Assembly: GCA_027486795.1 (NCBI GenBank)
Contig: JAIXOI010000048.1
Location: 1 to 64,000 of the forward strand
DNA from: Sphingobacteriales bacterium
GTDB taxonomy: Bacteria > Bacteroidota > Bacteroidia > Chitinophagales > CAIOSU01
Direction of reading: 5' to 3'
Length of the DNA stretch: 64,000 bases
Shown piece by piece: positions 18,431 through 25,262 of the stretch (position 1 is the first letter of the stretch; every line of letters starts with the position of its first letter). The translations under genes were made by a program, and so were the position numbers. The notes beneath the pieces were generated by a model. That model searched no databases and was not told the DNA's origin. It saw nothing but the letters and a program-made list of their open reading frames with translations.

Positions 18431-18497
18431 GGGGGTTACTTTTCAGAAGGATGCGAGCCCAGAAGTATTGAAACATTAATTTATGTAAAATAGCTTT

Positions 18498-19076
18498 ATG
18501 ACTTTAAGACAGATTGCGATATTTTCTTGTATTTATTTGATAGTTTTTGTTTTAGTTAACCTCTTATCAGATAGGTTAAAAGAAACTTATTACGTGACAG
18601 GCATAATAGTTCCATATTTTCTTACGCTTGCACTTTCTTTTTTATTCTTTAAAGAGGAAAGTTTAACAATCAGAGGAATTGTTTTTGTTACTATTCTTTT
18701 AGGGTCGTTAGTTGAACTTGGTTCCTATTTTCGATTTGATATTCAAATATTATATGCTGTATTTGGTTTTTTTGGCTTCCTTTCTATTGTATTATTAATT
18801 TTTAAGAAAAATAATTTAAATAAGCCAATGGTTTCTTTTTCAATTATCCTTTTATTCCACACAATAATCTTACCCCAAGTAAATCGACGGTTAGTCAGAC
18901 TTATATTTGGCCCATTAGTCCAAGAAGGTAACGATTTAACAAGTCTTTTAGGATATTACGCTAAAATTCGGTTTTTAAACTATTGGGAAACAAAATTATT
19001 TATTTTTATAATATTAATTTGGCTGATTGTCTATAGACAGAATTTTAAAGGCAAAGTTGTTAAGATAAGTAGTTAA
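18498..19076 (+). CDS. AT-rich polytopic membrane protein, probable RAYT-borne cargo
   Basis: 192 residues with about six hydrophobic segments (e.g. IAIFSCIYLIVFVLVNLL, FGFFGFLSIVLLIF, LFIFIILIWLIVY), so an inner-membrane protein. No family recognised. Base composition is very different from its neighbours: hand-counted 60-base stretches at 18541 and 18781 hold only 17 and 9 G/C bases, while surrounding genes are near 45%. It lies between an intact RAYT with its palindromes and a remnant of a second RAYT with matching palindromes, which suggests acquisition from elsewhere. A short loop (VNRRLVRLIFGPLVQEGND) links the central helices. Function cannot be assigned. Confidence 0.75.
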   Translation: MTLRQIAIFSCIYLIVFVLVNLLSDRLKETYYVTGIIVPYFLTLALSFLFFKEESLTIRGIVFVTILLGSLVELGSYFRFDIQILYAVFGFFGFLSIVLLIFKKNNLNKPMVSFSIILLFHTIILPQVNRRLVRLIFGPLVQEGNDLTSLLGYYAKIRFLNYWETKLFIFIILIWLIVYRQNFKGKVVKISS

Positions 19077-19087
19077 TGCAGTAAATT

Positions 19088-19164
19088 GGAACTTAACTAC
19101 ATCCATCAAAACCCAGCACTCGCCCGTTTTTCCGCTAAGGCGGAAAGCGAGGTACATTTTGTTA
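19088..19164 (+). pseudogene. 3'-end remnant of a second RAYT gene
   Basis: Bases 19095-19114 are identical to 18242-18261 of the intact transposase (the part encoding the NYIHQNP motif). The match then breaks, apparently by an internal deletion. The sequence resumes as ...ACATTTTGTTACCCACGGATTAC, matching the end of the intact gene and the start of its R1 palindromes. A small hairpin (TTTCCGC-taag-GCGGAAA, 19129-19146) lies in between. Only the C-terminal edge of the gene is left. Confidence 0.75.
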
Positions 19165-19166
19165 CC

Positions 19167-19210
19167 CACGGATTACAAATCCTGCGCTCTTTGCATTCGG
19201 ATTGCAAACC
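19167..19210 (+). repeat. RAYT-associated palindrome pair R2 (direct, degenerate)
   Basis: GGATT-ACA-AATCC at 19170-19182, then CATTCGGATTGCAAACCCG, a decayed version of the second hairpin. It follows the RAYT remnant in the same way that R1 follows the intact gene. Confidence 0.8.
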
Positions 19211-19240
19211 CGCCCCTACTGGATGTTCCCAAGTTGCCGC

Positions 19241-19287
19241 GATGGATTTTTAATCCGTCGCAACAGAGCCGCGGATTTGCAATCCGT
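19241..19287 (-). repeat. RAYT-associated palindrome pair R2' (inverted)
   Basis: GATGGATT-TTT-AATCCGTC (19241-19259) and GCGGATT-TGC-AATCCGT (19271-19287). The second is the same 23-base block as in L2, so the whole composite from L1 to here has matching inverted units at both ends. Confidence 0.8.
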
Positions 19288-19375
19288 TTTTTACACACCC
19301 ATCCTCCAATGTCAAACAATTGTAAACTCCCTACATTTATCCCAAACCATCCATCGCAATCCACCCACATTTTCC

Positions 19376-19383
19376 TATTTTTG
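19376..19383 (+). promoter_or_regulatory. -7 box TATTTTTG upstream of the peroxiredoxin gene
   Basis: A perfect TAnnTTTG, 82 bases before the ATG at 19466. No TTG at the expected -33 distance was seen. It would give a ~75-nt leader. Confidence 0.5.
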
Positions 19384-19465
19384 CAGCGGCAGGAACATTT
19401 TGCACCGACCGTGCGTTCTTGTCGGTGTTGCAACAATCAATACTAAACCTTAAAACCAGATAATT

Positions 19466-20095
19466 ATGTCATTAGTAGGTAAATCTGCTCCTAAATTTAG
19501 CGCCACAGCAGTAATAAACGGTGGTGAGTTTGAAGAGAATTACTCGTTGGATCAGTTCATCAGCAAAAAATTTGTGGTGTTCTTTTTCTACCCAATGGAT
19601 TTTACTTTCGTTTGCCCTACCGAGTTGCTTGCATTCCAAGCAAAATTGGAAGAGTTCAAGAAATTGGATACCGAAGTAGTTGCTTGTTCTGTTGATTCAC
19701 ACTTTAGCCACTGGGCTTGGTTGAATACCCCAAAAGATAAAGGCGGTATCGAGGGTGTGACTTACCCAATAGTTGCCGATTTCAGCAAAACCATTGCCAT
19801 GAACTATGGCGTTTTGGCTGGTGAGTACGACTACAACGAAGAAGGACAATCAATGTTTACTGGCGAGCCTGTTGCTTACCGTGGTTTGTTCTTGATCGAC
19901 AAAAAAGGTGTGGTACGCCACGAAACCATTAACGACCTACCACTAGGCCGTAACGTTGACGAGGCCATCCGTACCTTGAAAGCCCTTCAGTTTGTTGAAG
20001 AGAAAGGTGAAGTTTGTCCTGCTAACTGGGAAGAAGGCAAAGATGGCATGGTAGCCGATCACGCTGGCGTGGCTTCATACTTGGCTACACACTAA
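19466..20095 (+). CDS. 2-Cys peroxiredoxin (AhpC/Prx1 type)
   Basis: 209 residues. It reduces hydrogen and alkyl peroxides using a thiol pair. The peroxidatic site is DFTFVCPTE with Cys50 and the resolving site is GEVCPANW with Cys184. GGIEG stands at the GG(L/I)G position that makes typical 2-Cys enzymes sensitive to over-oxidation. The YF-containing C-terminal helix end is replaced by VASYLATH, so that sensitivity may be reduced. The fold is cytoplasmic and there is no signal peptide. The gene stands alone with its own promoter box and terminator, directly after the RAYT repeat cluster. An ahpC name would be reasonable, but no ahpF partner is nearby. Confidence 0.95.
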   Translation: MSLVGKSAPKFSATAVINGGEFEENYSLDQFISKKFVVFFFYPMDFTFVCPTELLAFQAKLEEFKKLDTEVVACSVDSHFSHWAWLNTPKDKGGIEGVTYPIVADFSKTIAMNYGVLAGEYDYNEEGQSMFTGEPVAYRGLFLIDKKGVVRHETINDLPLGRNVDEAIRTLKALQFVEEKGEVCPANWEEGKDGMVADHAGVASYLATH

Positions 20096-20099
20096 TTTG

Positions 20100-20134
20100 T
20101 TGGTCCACAGTCCACGGTCGATAGTCCATGGATA
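20100..20134. repeat. Heptad-type repeat, unit NNGTCCA
   Basis: Reads as 7-base units TGGTCCA-CAGTCCA-CGGTCGA-TAGTCCA. A near-identical inverted copy (3-base indel, one substitution) is at 42444-42479. It begins right after the peroxiredoxin stop codon. Confidence 0.75.
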
Positions 20135-20141
20135 AATTATA

Positions 20142-20182
20142 AAAAGCCGCTTCTGGAAACAGGAGCGGCTTTTGTGTTTTTT
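20142..20182 (+). terminator. Intrinsic terminator of the peroxiredoxin gene
   Basis: Stem AAAAGCCGCT / AGCGGCTTTT with a 12-nt loop, followed by GTGTTTTTTG. Confidence 0.8.
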
Positions 20183-20197
20183 GGGGGTATCTTTTTT

Positions 20198-20252
20198 GCT
20201 CCTCCCCTTTTTTTAGGAGCCTGTCCTGAGCTGTAGTCGAAGGAGGAGGTTG
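20198..20252 (-). repeat. 55-bp interspersed repeat, copy 2
   Basis: On the minus strand it matches 8710-8764 at 46 of 55 positions. It includes CCTGAGCTGTAGTCGAAGG (20225-20243), a form of the widespread CCTGAG...TCGAAGG bacterial repeat, and a GCTCCT/AGGAGC hairpin. Confidence 0.75.
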
Positions 20253-20429
20253 GGTGGGGTCGCTCGGGTGAGCACCACAATTGACATTTTGCAATGAAGT
20301 AATTACAATTAACTAAGACCCTTCGCTAAAAAATTTATCGATTGTAAAAGCTAGAGCTCGACCGTATACCCTCACCTAGCCTCTCCCAGAGGGAGAGGGA
20401 CTACCAAGTTTCGAGAGAAAATTTTAAAT
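20253..20429. other. Remainder of a 334-base gene-free gap
   Basis: Besides the elements listed separately, this part holds a small hairpin CCTCTCCC-aga-GGGAGAGG (20380-20398), a common interspersed palindrome type, and a heptad array at 20424-20451. No coding signal was seen. Confidence 0.6.
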
Positions 20430-20451
20430 CTAAAATCTAGAATCTAAAATA
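20424..20451. repeat. Heptad array, unit TAAAATC, overlapping the hldD 3' end
   Basis: Units TAAATC, TAAAATC, TAGAATC and TAAAATA. It overlaps the last codons of hldD, so the C-terminal residues ILDSRF and the stop are encoded by repeat DNA. Confidence 0.7.
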
Positions 20452-21386
20452 GAAACATACTCCCCTACTCCATCCTCCAACGATTTGAATGGTGCGGTGT
20501 AACCTGCCGCGCGCAGTTTCTCCATGTTGGCTTGGGTAAAATATTGGTACTTATCTCTGATATCCTCGGGCGTGTCCCTAAAATTAATAACCGGTTCAAT
20601 GCCCATTGCTTTAAAGGTAGCTTTGGTAAGGTCGATAAACGTACGGGCTTGGCCGGTGCCCAAGTTGTAGATAGCCAAGGCGGGTTGGTTGTTCATTAAC
20701 CAAACAATAACGGCCACCAAATCAGTAACATAAATAAAATCACGTAGCTGCTCACCATCTTTATAGGCTGGGTTGTGCGAGCGGAACAAAGTCATTTGCC
20801 CTGTTTCCTTTATCTGCTTGTAGGCATGCAACACCACCGATGCCATGCGGCCCTTGTGGTACTCGTTGGGGCCATATACATTAAAGAACTTTAGCCCTGC
20901 CCAAAAAGGTGGCTGTGTAATTTGTTCCAATACCCACACATCAAAATCTTGTTTGCTTTGCCCGTAAGGGTTCAGTGGCTTTAACTGCGATATGGTAGCA
21001 TGATCATCATCAAAACCATTTTCGCCCAAACCATAAGTAGCGGCAGAAGAAGCATAAATAAGCGGTATGCCCTTTTCGGTGCAAACTTCCCAAATGGCTT
21101 TGCTGTAGTTTAGGTTTAGTTCATCGAATATGGAAGTGTTAAACTCCGTAGTATCGGTACGGGCACCCAAGTGAATAATGAAATCAAGTTTGTGGGCATT
21201 GCCGATAAGCCAATCCAGAAACTCGTGGCGGTCCATGAGGTTTTGCTGCTTAAGGCTGGCAAGGTTGGGCAATTTATCCTCACGTTCAAAATCATCAACC
21301 AACAACAAATCGTGCTGGCCCCCAGCGTAAAGCTGAGCCGCTACACAACTACCAATAAATCCTGCTGCGCCAGTAATTGCAATCAT
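20430..21386 (-). CDS. hldD: ADP-L-glycero-D-manno-heptose 6-epimerase
   Basis: 318 residues, a usual HldD length. It converts ADP-D,D-heptose to ADP-L,D-heptose for the lipopolysaccharide inner core, in the cytoplasm with bound NADP. It is an extended short-chain dehydrogenase: nucleotide loop GAAGFIG (6-12), YASSAATYG with the catalytic Ser region, and YGQSK with Tyr141 and Lys145. HldD-specific stretches are LKFFNVYGPNEYHKGRMASV, DFIYVTDL and YNLGTG. The last residues lie in a 7-bp tandem repeat, so the natural C-terminus may have been altered by repeat insertion. A -7 box is at 21475-21482. Divergent from clpP. Confidence 0.93.
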   Translation of the reverse strand: MIAITGAAGFIGSCVAAQLYAGGQHDLLLVDDFEREDKLPNLASLKQQNLMDRHEFLDWLIGNAHKLDFIIHLGARTDTTEFNTSIFDELNLNYSKAIWEVCTEKGIPLIYASSAATYGLGENGFDDDHATISQLKPLNPYGQSKQDFDVWVLEQITQPPFWAGLKFFNVYGPNEYHKGRMASVVLHAYKQIKETGQMTLFRSHNPAYKDGEQLRDFIYVTDLVAVIVWLMNNQPALAIYNLGTGQARTFIDLTKATFKAMGIEPVINFRDTPEDIRDKYQYFTQANMEKLRAAGYTAPFKSLEDGVGEYVSILDSRF

Positions 21387-21395
21387 TCCTTTTGT

Positions 21396-21430
21396 AGTAT
21401 CAAGTAGTGAGTATCTAGTAGCAAGTATTT
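21396..21430. repeat. Heptad array, unit AGTANNN
   Basis: Five units: AGTATCA, AGTAGTG, AGTATCT, AGTAGCA, AGTATTT. It is an imperfect inverted copy of the array at 21556-21600; together they bracket the hldD/clpP divergent promoter region. Confidence 0.8.
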
Positions 21431-21474
21431 AGGCGAAAAGACTATTTACCTTCCATAGTGCCTGCTTGAGGTTA

Positions 21475-21482
21475 CAAAAGTA
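21475..21482 (-). promoter_or_regulatory. -7 box TACTTTTG of hldD
   Basis: Perfect TAnnTTTG on the minus strand. The heptad array 21396-21430 would lie in the 5' untranslated region of the hldD mRNA. Confidence 0.55.
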
Positions 21483-21555
21483 CGATTATTGAATAAGTGC
21501 GCTATAGAACTAGAATTAACATCCGACAGTTTGTAAAAAAATGTAAAGAAAAACC

Positions 21556-21600
21556 ACTTGCTACTTGATACTTGCTACTTGCTACTCACTACTTGATACT
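21556..21600. repeat. Heptad array, unit ACTTGCT/ACTTGAT
   Basis: Six units and a part: ACTTGCT, ACTTGAT, ACTTGCT, ACTTGCT, ACTCACT, ACTTGAT, ACT. Inverted partner of 21396-21430. It lies just upstream of a TAACTTTA box (21610-21617) that may be the clpP -7 element. Confidence 0.85.
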
Positions 21601-21655
21601 AATTCTTTTTAACTTTAGCCCTCGAAAGATTAATAATACAAAAAGCACCAGTATC

Positions 21656-22255
21656 ATGTATAAGTTTGAAGACGAAGAAGAAGACCCGAAAGAAGCTCTA
21701 TTGAACCAGTTTAAGGACTTTGGCCGCTTCGATAAAAAATTCCTAGAAGAGCGTAAAATTTTCCTTTGGGGTGCCGTAACCGACGAAACCAGCAAATATG
21801 TTGTTGACCGCTTGCTATACCTAGAGGCACAAGACCCCGGCAAAGAAATCAAATTCTACATTAATAGCCCCGGTGGCATTGTTACCAGCGGTATGGTAAT
21901 GATGGATGTAATGCAAATGATTAGTTCGCCAGTATCAACCATCTGCATGGGCCTTGCGGCTTCTATGGGTTCGTTGCTATTGAGCCAAGGCGAAAAAGGC
22001 CGCCGCTTTATTTTCCCTAACGGCCGGGTAATGATTCACCAACCTAGTATTGGTGGTGCACAAGGTAGCGCTAGCGACTTGGCCATTACTGCCCGAGAAA
22101 TTAAACGTACCAAAGCACTTGGTGCTCAAATTTTGGCCGACAATTGTGGACAGACCTTTGAAAAGGTAATGAAAGACTTCGATCGCGATTATTGGATGAC
22201 CGCTCAAGAGTCGGTTGATTATGGTATTGTGGATGGAATTTTGGATAAATTGTAA
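21656..22255 (+). CDS. clpP: ATP-dependent Clp protease proteolytic subunit
   Basis: 199 residues from the ATG at 21656. The longer frame from 21572 translates the heptad repeat and is rejected. ClpP is the serine peptidase barrel that degrades unfolded proteins delivered by Clp ATPases. The triad is visible: Ser103 in [10 protein letters not shown], His128 in GRVMIHQPS, and an Asp near 177 in the DRDYW segment. FYINSPGG forms the oxyanion loop. The acidic N-terminus (EDEEEDPKE) is typical of Bacteroidota ClpP. There is no clpX or tig next to it. A strong terminator follows within 30 bases of the stop. Confidence 0.95.
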   Translation: MYKFEDEEEDPKEALLNQFKDFGRFDKKFLEERKIFLWGAVTDETSKYVVDRLLYLEAQDPGKEIKFYINSPGGIVTSGMVMMDVMQMISSPVSTICMGLAASMGSLLLSQGEKGRRFIFPNGRVMIHQPSIGGAQGSASDLAITAREIKRTKALGAQILADNCGQTFEKVMKDFDRDYWMTAQESVDYGIVDGILDKL

Positions 22256-22284
22256 GAAATACTAATTCCGCCTGCAACTGTTTA

Positions 22285-22326
22285 TTAAGGGTAACCCGTC
22301 TTGTACAGGTTACCCTTAATTTTTTT
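22285..22326 (+). terminator. Intrinsic terminator of clpP
   Basis: A 12-bp perfect stem TTAAGGGTAACC / GGTTACCCTTAA, 11-nt loop, then TTTTTTT. The T-run ends only three bases before the next start codon. Confidence 0.88.
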
Positions 22327-22329
22327 ACG

Positions 22330-22992
22330 ATGAGAAGATATACTATAAGCGCCCTTTTATTGGGCATTGTGCTGCTAACTGCCTGGAACCCAGAAGACGA
22401 CTACAGCTTGCGCTATGGCAAATGGAAAAAGCAGTATGCCCAGCAACAAATTAAGGCCTTAAAAGAAGGTGGGGTAATGCTGGTGCGCCTGCAAACGCGC
22501 AATAAGGCAATTGACCTGCACCGCAAAAACGGACAGCATGATATTGCTAACAAAATAGAAGACGAACAGTACCAAGAAAACAAAAGCATATTGGCTGCTT
22601 TTGACCAATACTTCAACTTTGCCCCCGTATATTTCTTTTACTCCGACGATACTGAAAAGATAAAAACCGGCAACATTACTGGCGTGTTTTTAAACAACAA
22701 GCTAGTGGCAACCGATAGCATTAAACCGAACCTGGGCTTTTTTATGGTTGCCGAGTTTGGCCCACTAGAGGGCGAAACACGTGTTATACCCGGCGATACC
22801 CTAGTTGCGCTGCCTGATTACGTACCTGGCGAAGTGCTTGAGCGCGCGCTGGTAGTAAGAGACCAAAACTTTATGCAAATGCGCGACCCGTTTCCGTACT
22901 ACTTGAGGGCCACTATTAAAAACAAACCCGAGAAACAGGTAAACCGCATAAATGAACAATTGCATTCATACTACAAAAGCGCAACCAAATAA
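22330..22992 (+). CDS. Exported protein of unknown function
   Basis: 220 residues with a short N-terminal hydrophobic leader (MRRYTISALLLGIVLLTAW) and a charged, mostly soluble body (GKWKKQYAQQQIKALKEGGV). The body has a predicted alpha/beta mix and no family I recognise. There is no lipobox cysteine, so the leader is either a cleaved signal peptide or an anchor. The ATG follows the clpP terminator T-run by three bases. It must therefore be expressed either by read-through or from a promoter overlapping the hairpin (TAATTTTT at 22318 is one base off the -7 consensus). It is 45 bases upstream of another small exported protein on the same strand, probably co-transcribed. Confidence 0.75.
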   Translation: MRRYTISALLLGIVLLTAWNPEDDYSLRYGKWKKQYAQQQIKALKEGGVMLVRLQTRNKAIDLHRKNGQHDIANKIEDEQYQENKSILAAFDQYFNFAPVYFFYSDDTEKIKTGNITGVFLNNKLVATDSIKPNLGFFMVAEFGPLEGETRVIPGDTLVALPDYVPGEVLERALVVRDQNFMQMRDPFPYYLRATIKNKPEKQVNRINEQLHSYYKSATK

Positions 22993-23037
22993 CTATTTTG
23001 TCGTACTAGTGGGTACTAAACACCCAAACAGGTTATT

Positions 23038-23559
23038 ATGAAAGCAAGCTGGATAATTTTACTCACCTTAATAGTGATTGTGATGGGTGTAGTGGTAGGC
23101 TGCAAAGATGACATGACCTCTGATGAATGCCCGGTATCGTATAGCATTGATACTGAAAACACCTACTACCTGCATGGTAAGTGGCAGTTTGTTGGTTTTT
23201 ACCACACCGAAACCGGTGAGATAGACCCTCCCCTATGCGGCAATATAGAAAGCTGGATAGAATTTACCGACTCATCGCACACGGCCAGCGGCGCTGCTTA
23301 TAAATACCCGGTGTTGTTTCGTGGCTCAGCCCTTATAAACTATTTCTCTGGCTCGTATTTGCCCGACACACAAAAGCAAGAAATACAGGTGAGCGAAACC
23401 GTAAAAACCAAAGTGAGGGGCTCAGATCAAATAGAAAACTTCGAAACGCGTTTCCACAATATACTTTCAGAAGTTATCAGCTACAAAATTGTACACAACG
23501 AGCTGTTTCTTATACCAGAGTATGGCAACGTGCAGTTGCGCTTTGTAGCAACAAAATAA
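23038..23559 (+). CDS. Small lipoprotein of unknown function
   Basis: 173 residues. The leader MKASWIILLTLIVIVMGVVV ends in GCKDD, a clear lipobox with the modified Cys near residue 22. Mature start CKDDMTSDEC carries acidic residues. The body contains LHGKWQFVGFYHTETGEID, reminiscent of small beta-barrel lipoproteins of the META/lipocalin type seen in Bacteroidota, where W-x-F/L marks the first strand. It ends NVQLRFVATK, a closing strand. The likely location is the outer or inner membrane facing the periplasm. It follows the unknown exported protein by 45 bases. Function unknown. Confidence 0.75.
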   Translation: MKASWIILLTLIVIVMGVVVGCKDDMTSDECPVSYSIDTENTYYLHGKWQFVGFYHTETGEIDPPLCGNIESWIEFTDSSHTASGAAYKYPVLFRGSALINYFSGSYLPDTQKQEIQVSETVKTKVRGSDQIENFETRFHNILSEVISYKIVHNELFLIPEYGNVQLRFVATK

Positions 23560-23571
23560 ATTGTAAATAAG

Positions 23572-23640
23572 AGATGAGAAATAGGAAAAGAGAAATCAAC
23601 TCTTGTTTCAATCATAAGTCGTAAATCGTACTTTGTACAT
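23572..23640. repeat. Heptad-type arrays (purine-rich, then TCGTAAA type)
   Basis: First AGATGAG-AAATAGG-AAAAGAG-AAATCAA (23572-23599), then TCATAAG-TCGTAAA-TCGTACT-TTGTACA (23612-23639). Both show 7-base periodicity but are degenerate. They fill the gap between two convergent genes. Confidence 0.55.
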
Positions 23641-23646
23641 CCAGAA

Positions 23647-24216
23647 TCAGTTGTCTTCAGGCCTGGTTTGCTTCAGCACCAAATCCATTTGTTTAATGTG
23701 CGTTTCTAAATTGTGGTGTGTTTTGTACTTCATAGCCTTGTCAAGGTATTCTCGCGCCACCACAAACGACGATTGGCTGAAATATATTTTCGCCAAGTAA
23801 AAATTGGCCACCGCTATATCATCTTCCTTCTCCAATCCAAAATCAATAGCAAGGCTAAGTTCGCGCCCAGCATCTTCAAAGGCTGTTTTGTTCATGGCCA
23901 CCATCCCTTTTGCAAAATGGTAGTATGCTTGCTGCTCTTTACTTAGGCTGGCTGCATTTTTTATCTTTTTAAGTTGTGCCTCGGCCAGCGCAAAGTCGCC
24001 ACTTATTGCGTGCTTGTATATAAGTGCAATACGATTGTAACTAATGTGCCCATAAACCAATAACCCACCCACCATAAACAAGGCTATGCCTGGAAATACC
24101 TGCGCTTGCGTAAAGGAGTAGATGCCTACTGCTGCGCAAATGATAACAAAGGCAAATCGAACTTTTGGCGGAAACATAAAAAAGGTTTGATTAAAGATAA
24201 AATTTTTCGCCATCAT
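23647..24216 (-). CDS. Membrane-anchored TPR-like protein
   Basis: 189 residues. Two close membrane segments at about 20-40 and 42-58 (FAFVIICAAVGIYSFTQ and PGIALFMVGGLLVYGHI), then a soluble helical region with TPR-like pairs. ISGDFALAEAQLKKI, AKGMVAMNKTAFEDAGREL and YLAKIYFSQSSFVVAREYLDKA show the A/G spacing of tetratricopeptide helices. It is likely a scaffold at the inner membrane. Two adjacent Met codons (24216 and 24213) could each be the start. No partner gene is evident; it is convergent with the small lipoprotein gene and divergent from the gene at 24345. Confidence 0.75.
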   Translation of the reverse strand: MMAKNFIFNQTFFMFPPKVRFAFVIICAAVGIYSFTQAQVFPGIALFMVGGLLVYGHISYNRIALIYKHAISGDFALAEAQLKKIKNAASLSKEQQAYYHFAKGMVAMNKTAFEDAGRELSLAIDFGLEKEDDIAVANFYLAKIYFSQSSFVVAREYLDKAMKYKTHHNLETHIKQMDLVLKQTRPEDN

Positions 24217-24344
24217 TCAGGAATTCAGGTGAGCAAAGCGTTTGGCTATATTACAATATTATTTTTTCGTGAACTTATTGAGAATTAGAAGTTAAATGGC
24301 TAGATTAGAAATGTCTTCACAACTGCACCCTAACGCTGCCAACC

Positions 24345-25184
24345 ATGCAAAACATTGTATACGTAGCTCATTCACGCAATCGGGACTTGAAACGGGCCCG
24401 TTTCAGCATTATCAATTTGCAACATTTTGCCAAAGAAATTGATCACAAACATCGCATTATCATTTATACCGACTCACCAAGTTATTTTACCGACTTGGAT
24501 ATAATGGTGGAGGAAATGGATAACATTACCATTTCGCTTTGGCAAGGCGACCACAGCTCCGATGAACGAGTGCGTATTATGGCCGCTAAGGATGCATTTG
24601 CCACCTATCATGGCAACATGATACTCATGCAAAACGAAATCTTTTACCTGGACAATCCTTCGCCGCTTTTTTTGGAGCTGGCCAACGGCAGCAGCTTAAT
24701 GTATGAAGATGTTGGTCCATTTGCCAATATGGGCTTTAAGTTGCCCGAAACAATTACGTACAAAGCTATTGAGCCTTATAACAAGGATGCACAAAAAAGC
24801 TTGCCCGCCCCCCATGCCAATACAACCTTGTACAACATGGGCCTTATTGGCATACACGAAAGCGACCGTAGTTTGTTAAAAAAAGTACTTTGCTACCACG
24901 ATGCCCTGCTGGCATACCTACCCGATGCATTAGCTGCTAGTTTGGCATTTTCGTTTGTACTTGGCAGCAACACGCTTATACAAGAAGCCAATGACTGGAT
25001 AGACGAGTATGACAAATCAAAAAAGGCATTTGACACCATGATACAGGCTTTCTTCCGCGAAAATGAGCTGCTGCCTCTAGAAGTGCAACCGACCGAAGCT
25101 TGGCGCTTGGCTCACCAATTTGACGGGTCTTCAAAATTCTCCGAAAAAAATATCATGGATTTGGTTAGGGAAATAATACCATAA
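24345..25184 (+). CDS. Conserved-looking cytoplasmic protein, possibly GT-A fold glycosyltransferase-like
   Basis: 279 residues, no signal peptide. The N-terminal half has alternating strands and helices with VYVAHSRNRDLKRARFSIIN, HRIIIYTDSPSYFTDL and GNMILMQNEIFYLDNPSPLF. The last resembles the metal-binding loop region of nucleotide-diphospho-sugar transferases (strand followed by a D-x-D-like acidic patch), although no clean DxD is seen. The C-terminal part is helical (ALAASLAFSFVLG). It stands alone, with a strong bidirectional terminator behind it. A sugar-transferase relationship is only a guess from the pattern. Confidence 0.7.
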   Translation: MQNIVYVAHSRNRDLKRARFSIINLQHFAKEIDHKHRIIIYTDSPSYFTDLDIMVEEMDNITISLWQGDHSSDERVRIMAAKDAFATYHGNMILMQNEIFYLDNPSPLFLELANGSSLMYEDVGPFANMGFKLPETITYKAIEPYNKDAQKSLPAPHANTTLYNMGLIGIHESDRSLLKKVLCYHDALLAYLPDALAASLAFSFVLGSNTLIQEANDWIDEYDKSKKAFDTMIQAFFRENELLPLEVQPTEAWRLAHQFDGSSKFSEKNIMDLVREIIP

Positions 25185-25203
25185 CCCTTCAACACCAGTT
25201 GAT

Positions 25204-25248
25204 ATAAAACGAATACGGGAGGCCATTTGCCTCCCGTATTCGTTTTAT
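25204..25248. terminator. Bidirectional terminator, 20-bp perfect stem
   Basis: The arm 25204-25223 pairs perfectly with 25229-25248 around the loop CATTT. Both arms end in A/T runs (ATAAAA, TTTTAT), so it can stop transcripts from the + gene at 24345 and the - gene at 25263. Confidence 0.92.
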
Positions 25249-25262
25249 CTTGTCCTTAAAAC

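Larger units (their letters stand above)
17636..18434 (+). mobile_element. RAYT element: REP palindromes flanking a Y1 transposase
   Basis: The unit comprises palindrome pairs L1 (17636-17689) and L2 (17738-17786, inverted), the transposase gene (17819-18364) and palindrome pair R1 (18378-18430). The arrangement of single-copy HUH transposase with closely spaced imperfect palindromes on both sides is that of REP-associated tyrosine transposases. L1 and R1 are near-identical direct copies; L2 is in inverted orientation, as in bacterial interspersed mosaic elements. No target duplications or IS-type inverted ends were seen, as expected for this class. Confidence 0.8.

Noticed and set aside
19159-19446. 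95-codon plus-strand frame after the cargo gene
   Set aside because: Consists of RAYT palindromes and the peroxiredoxin promoter region; no protein-like pattern.
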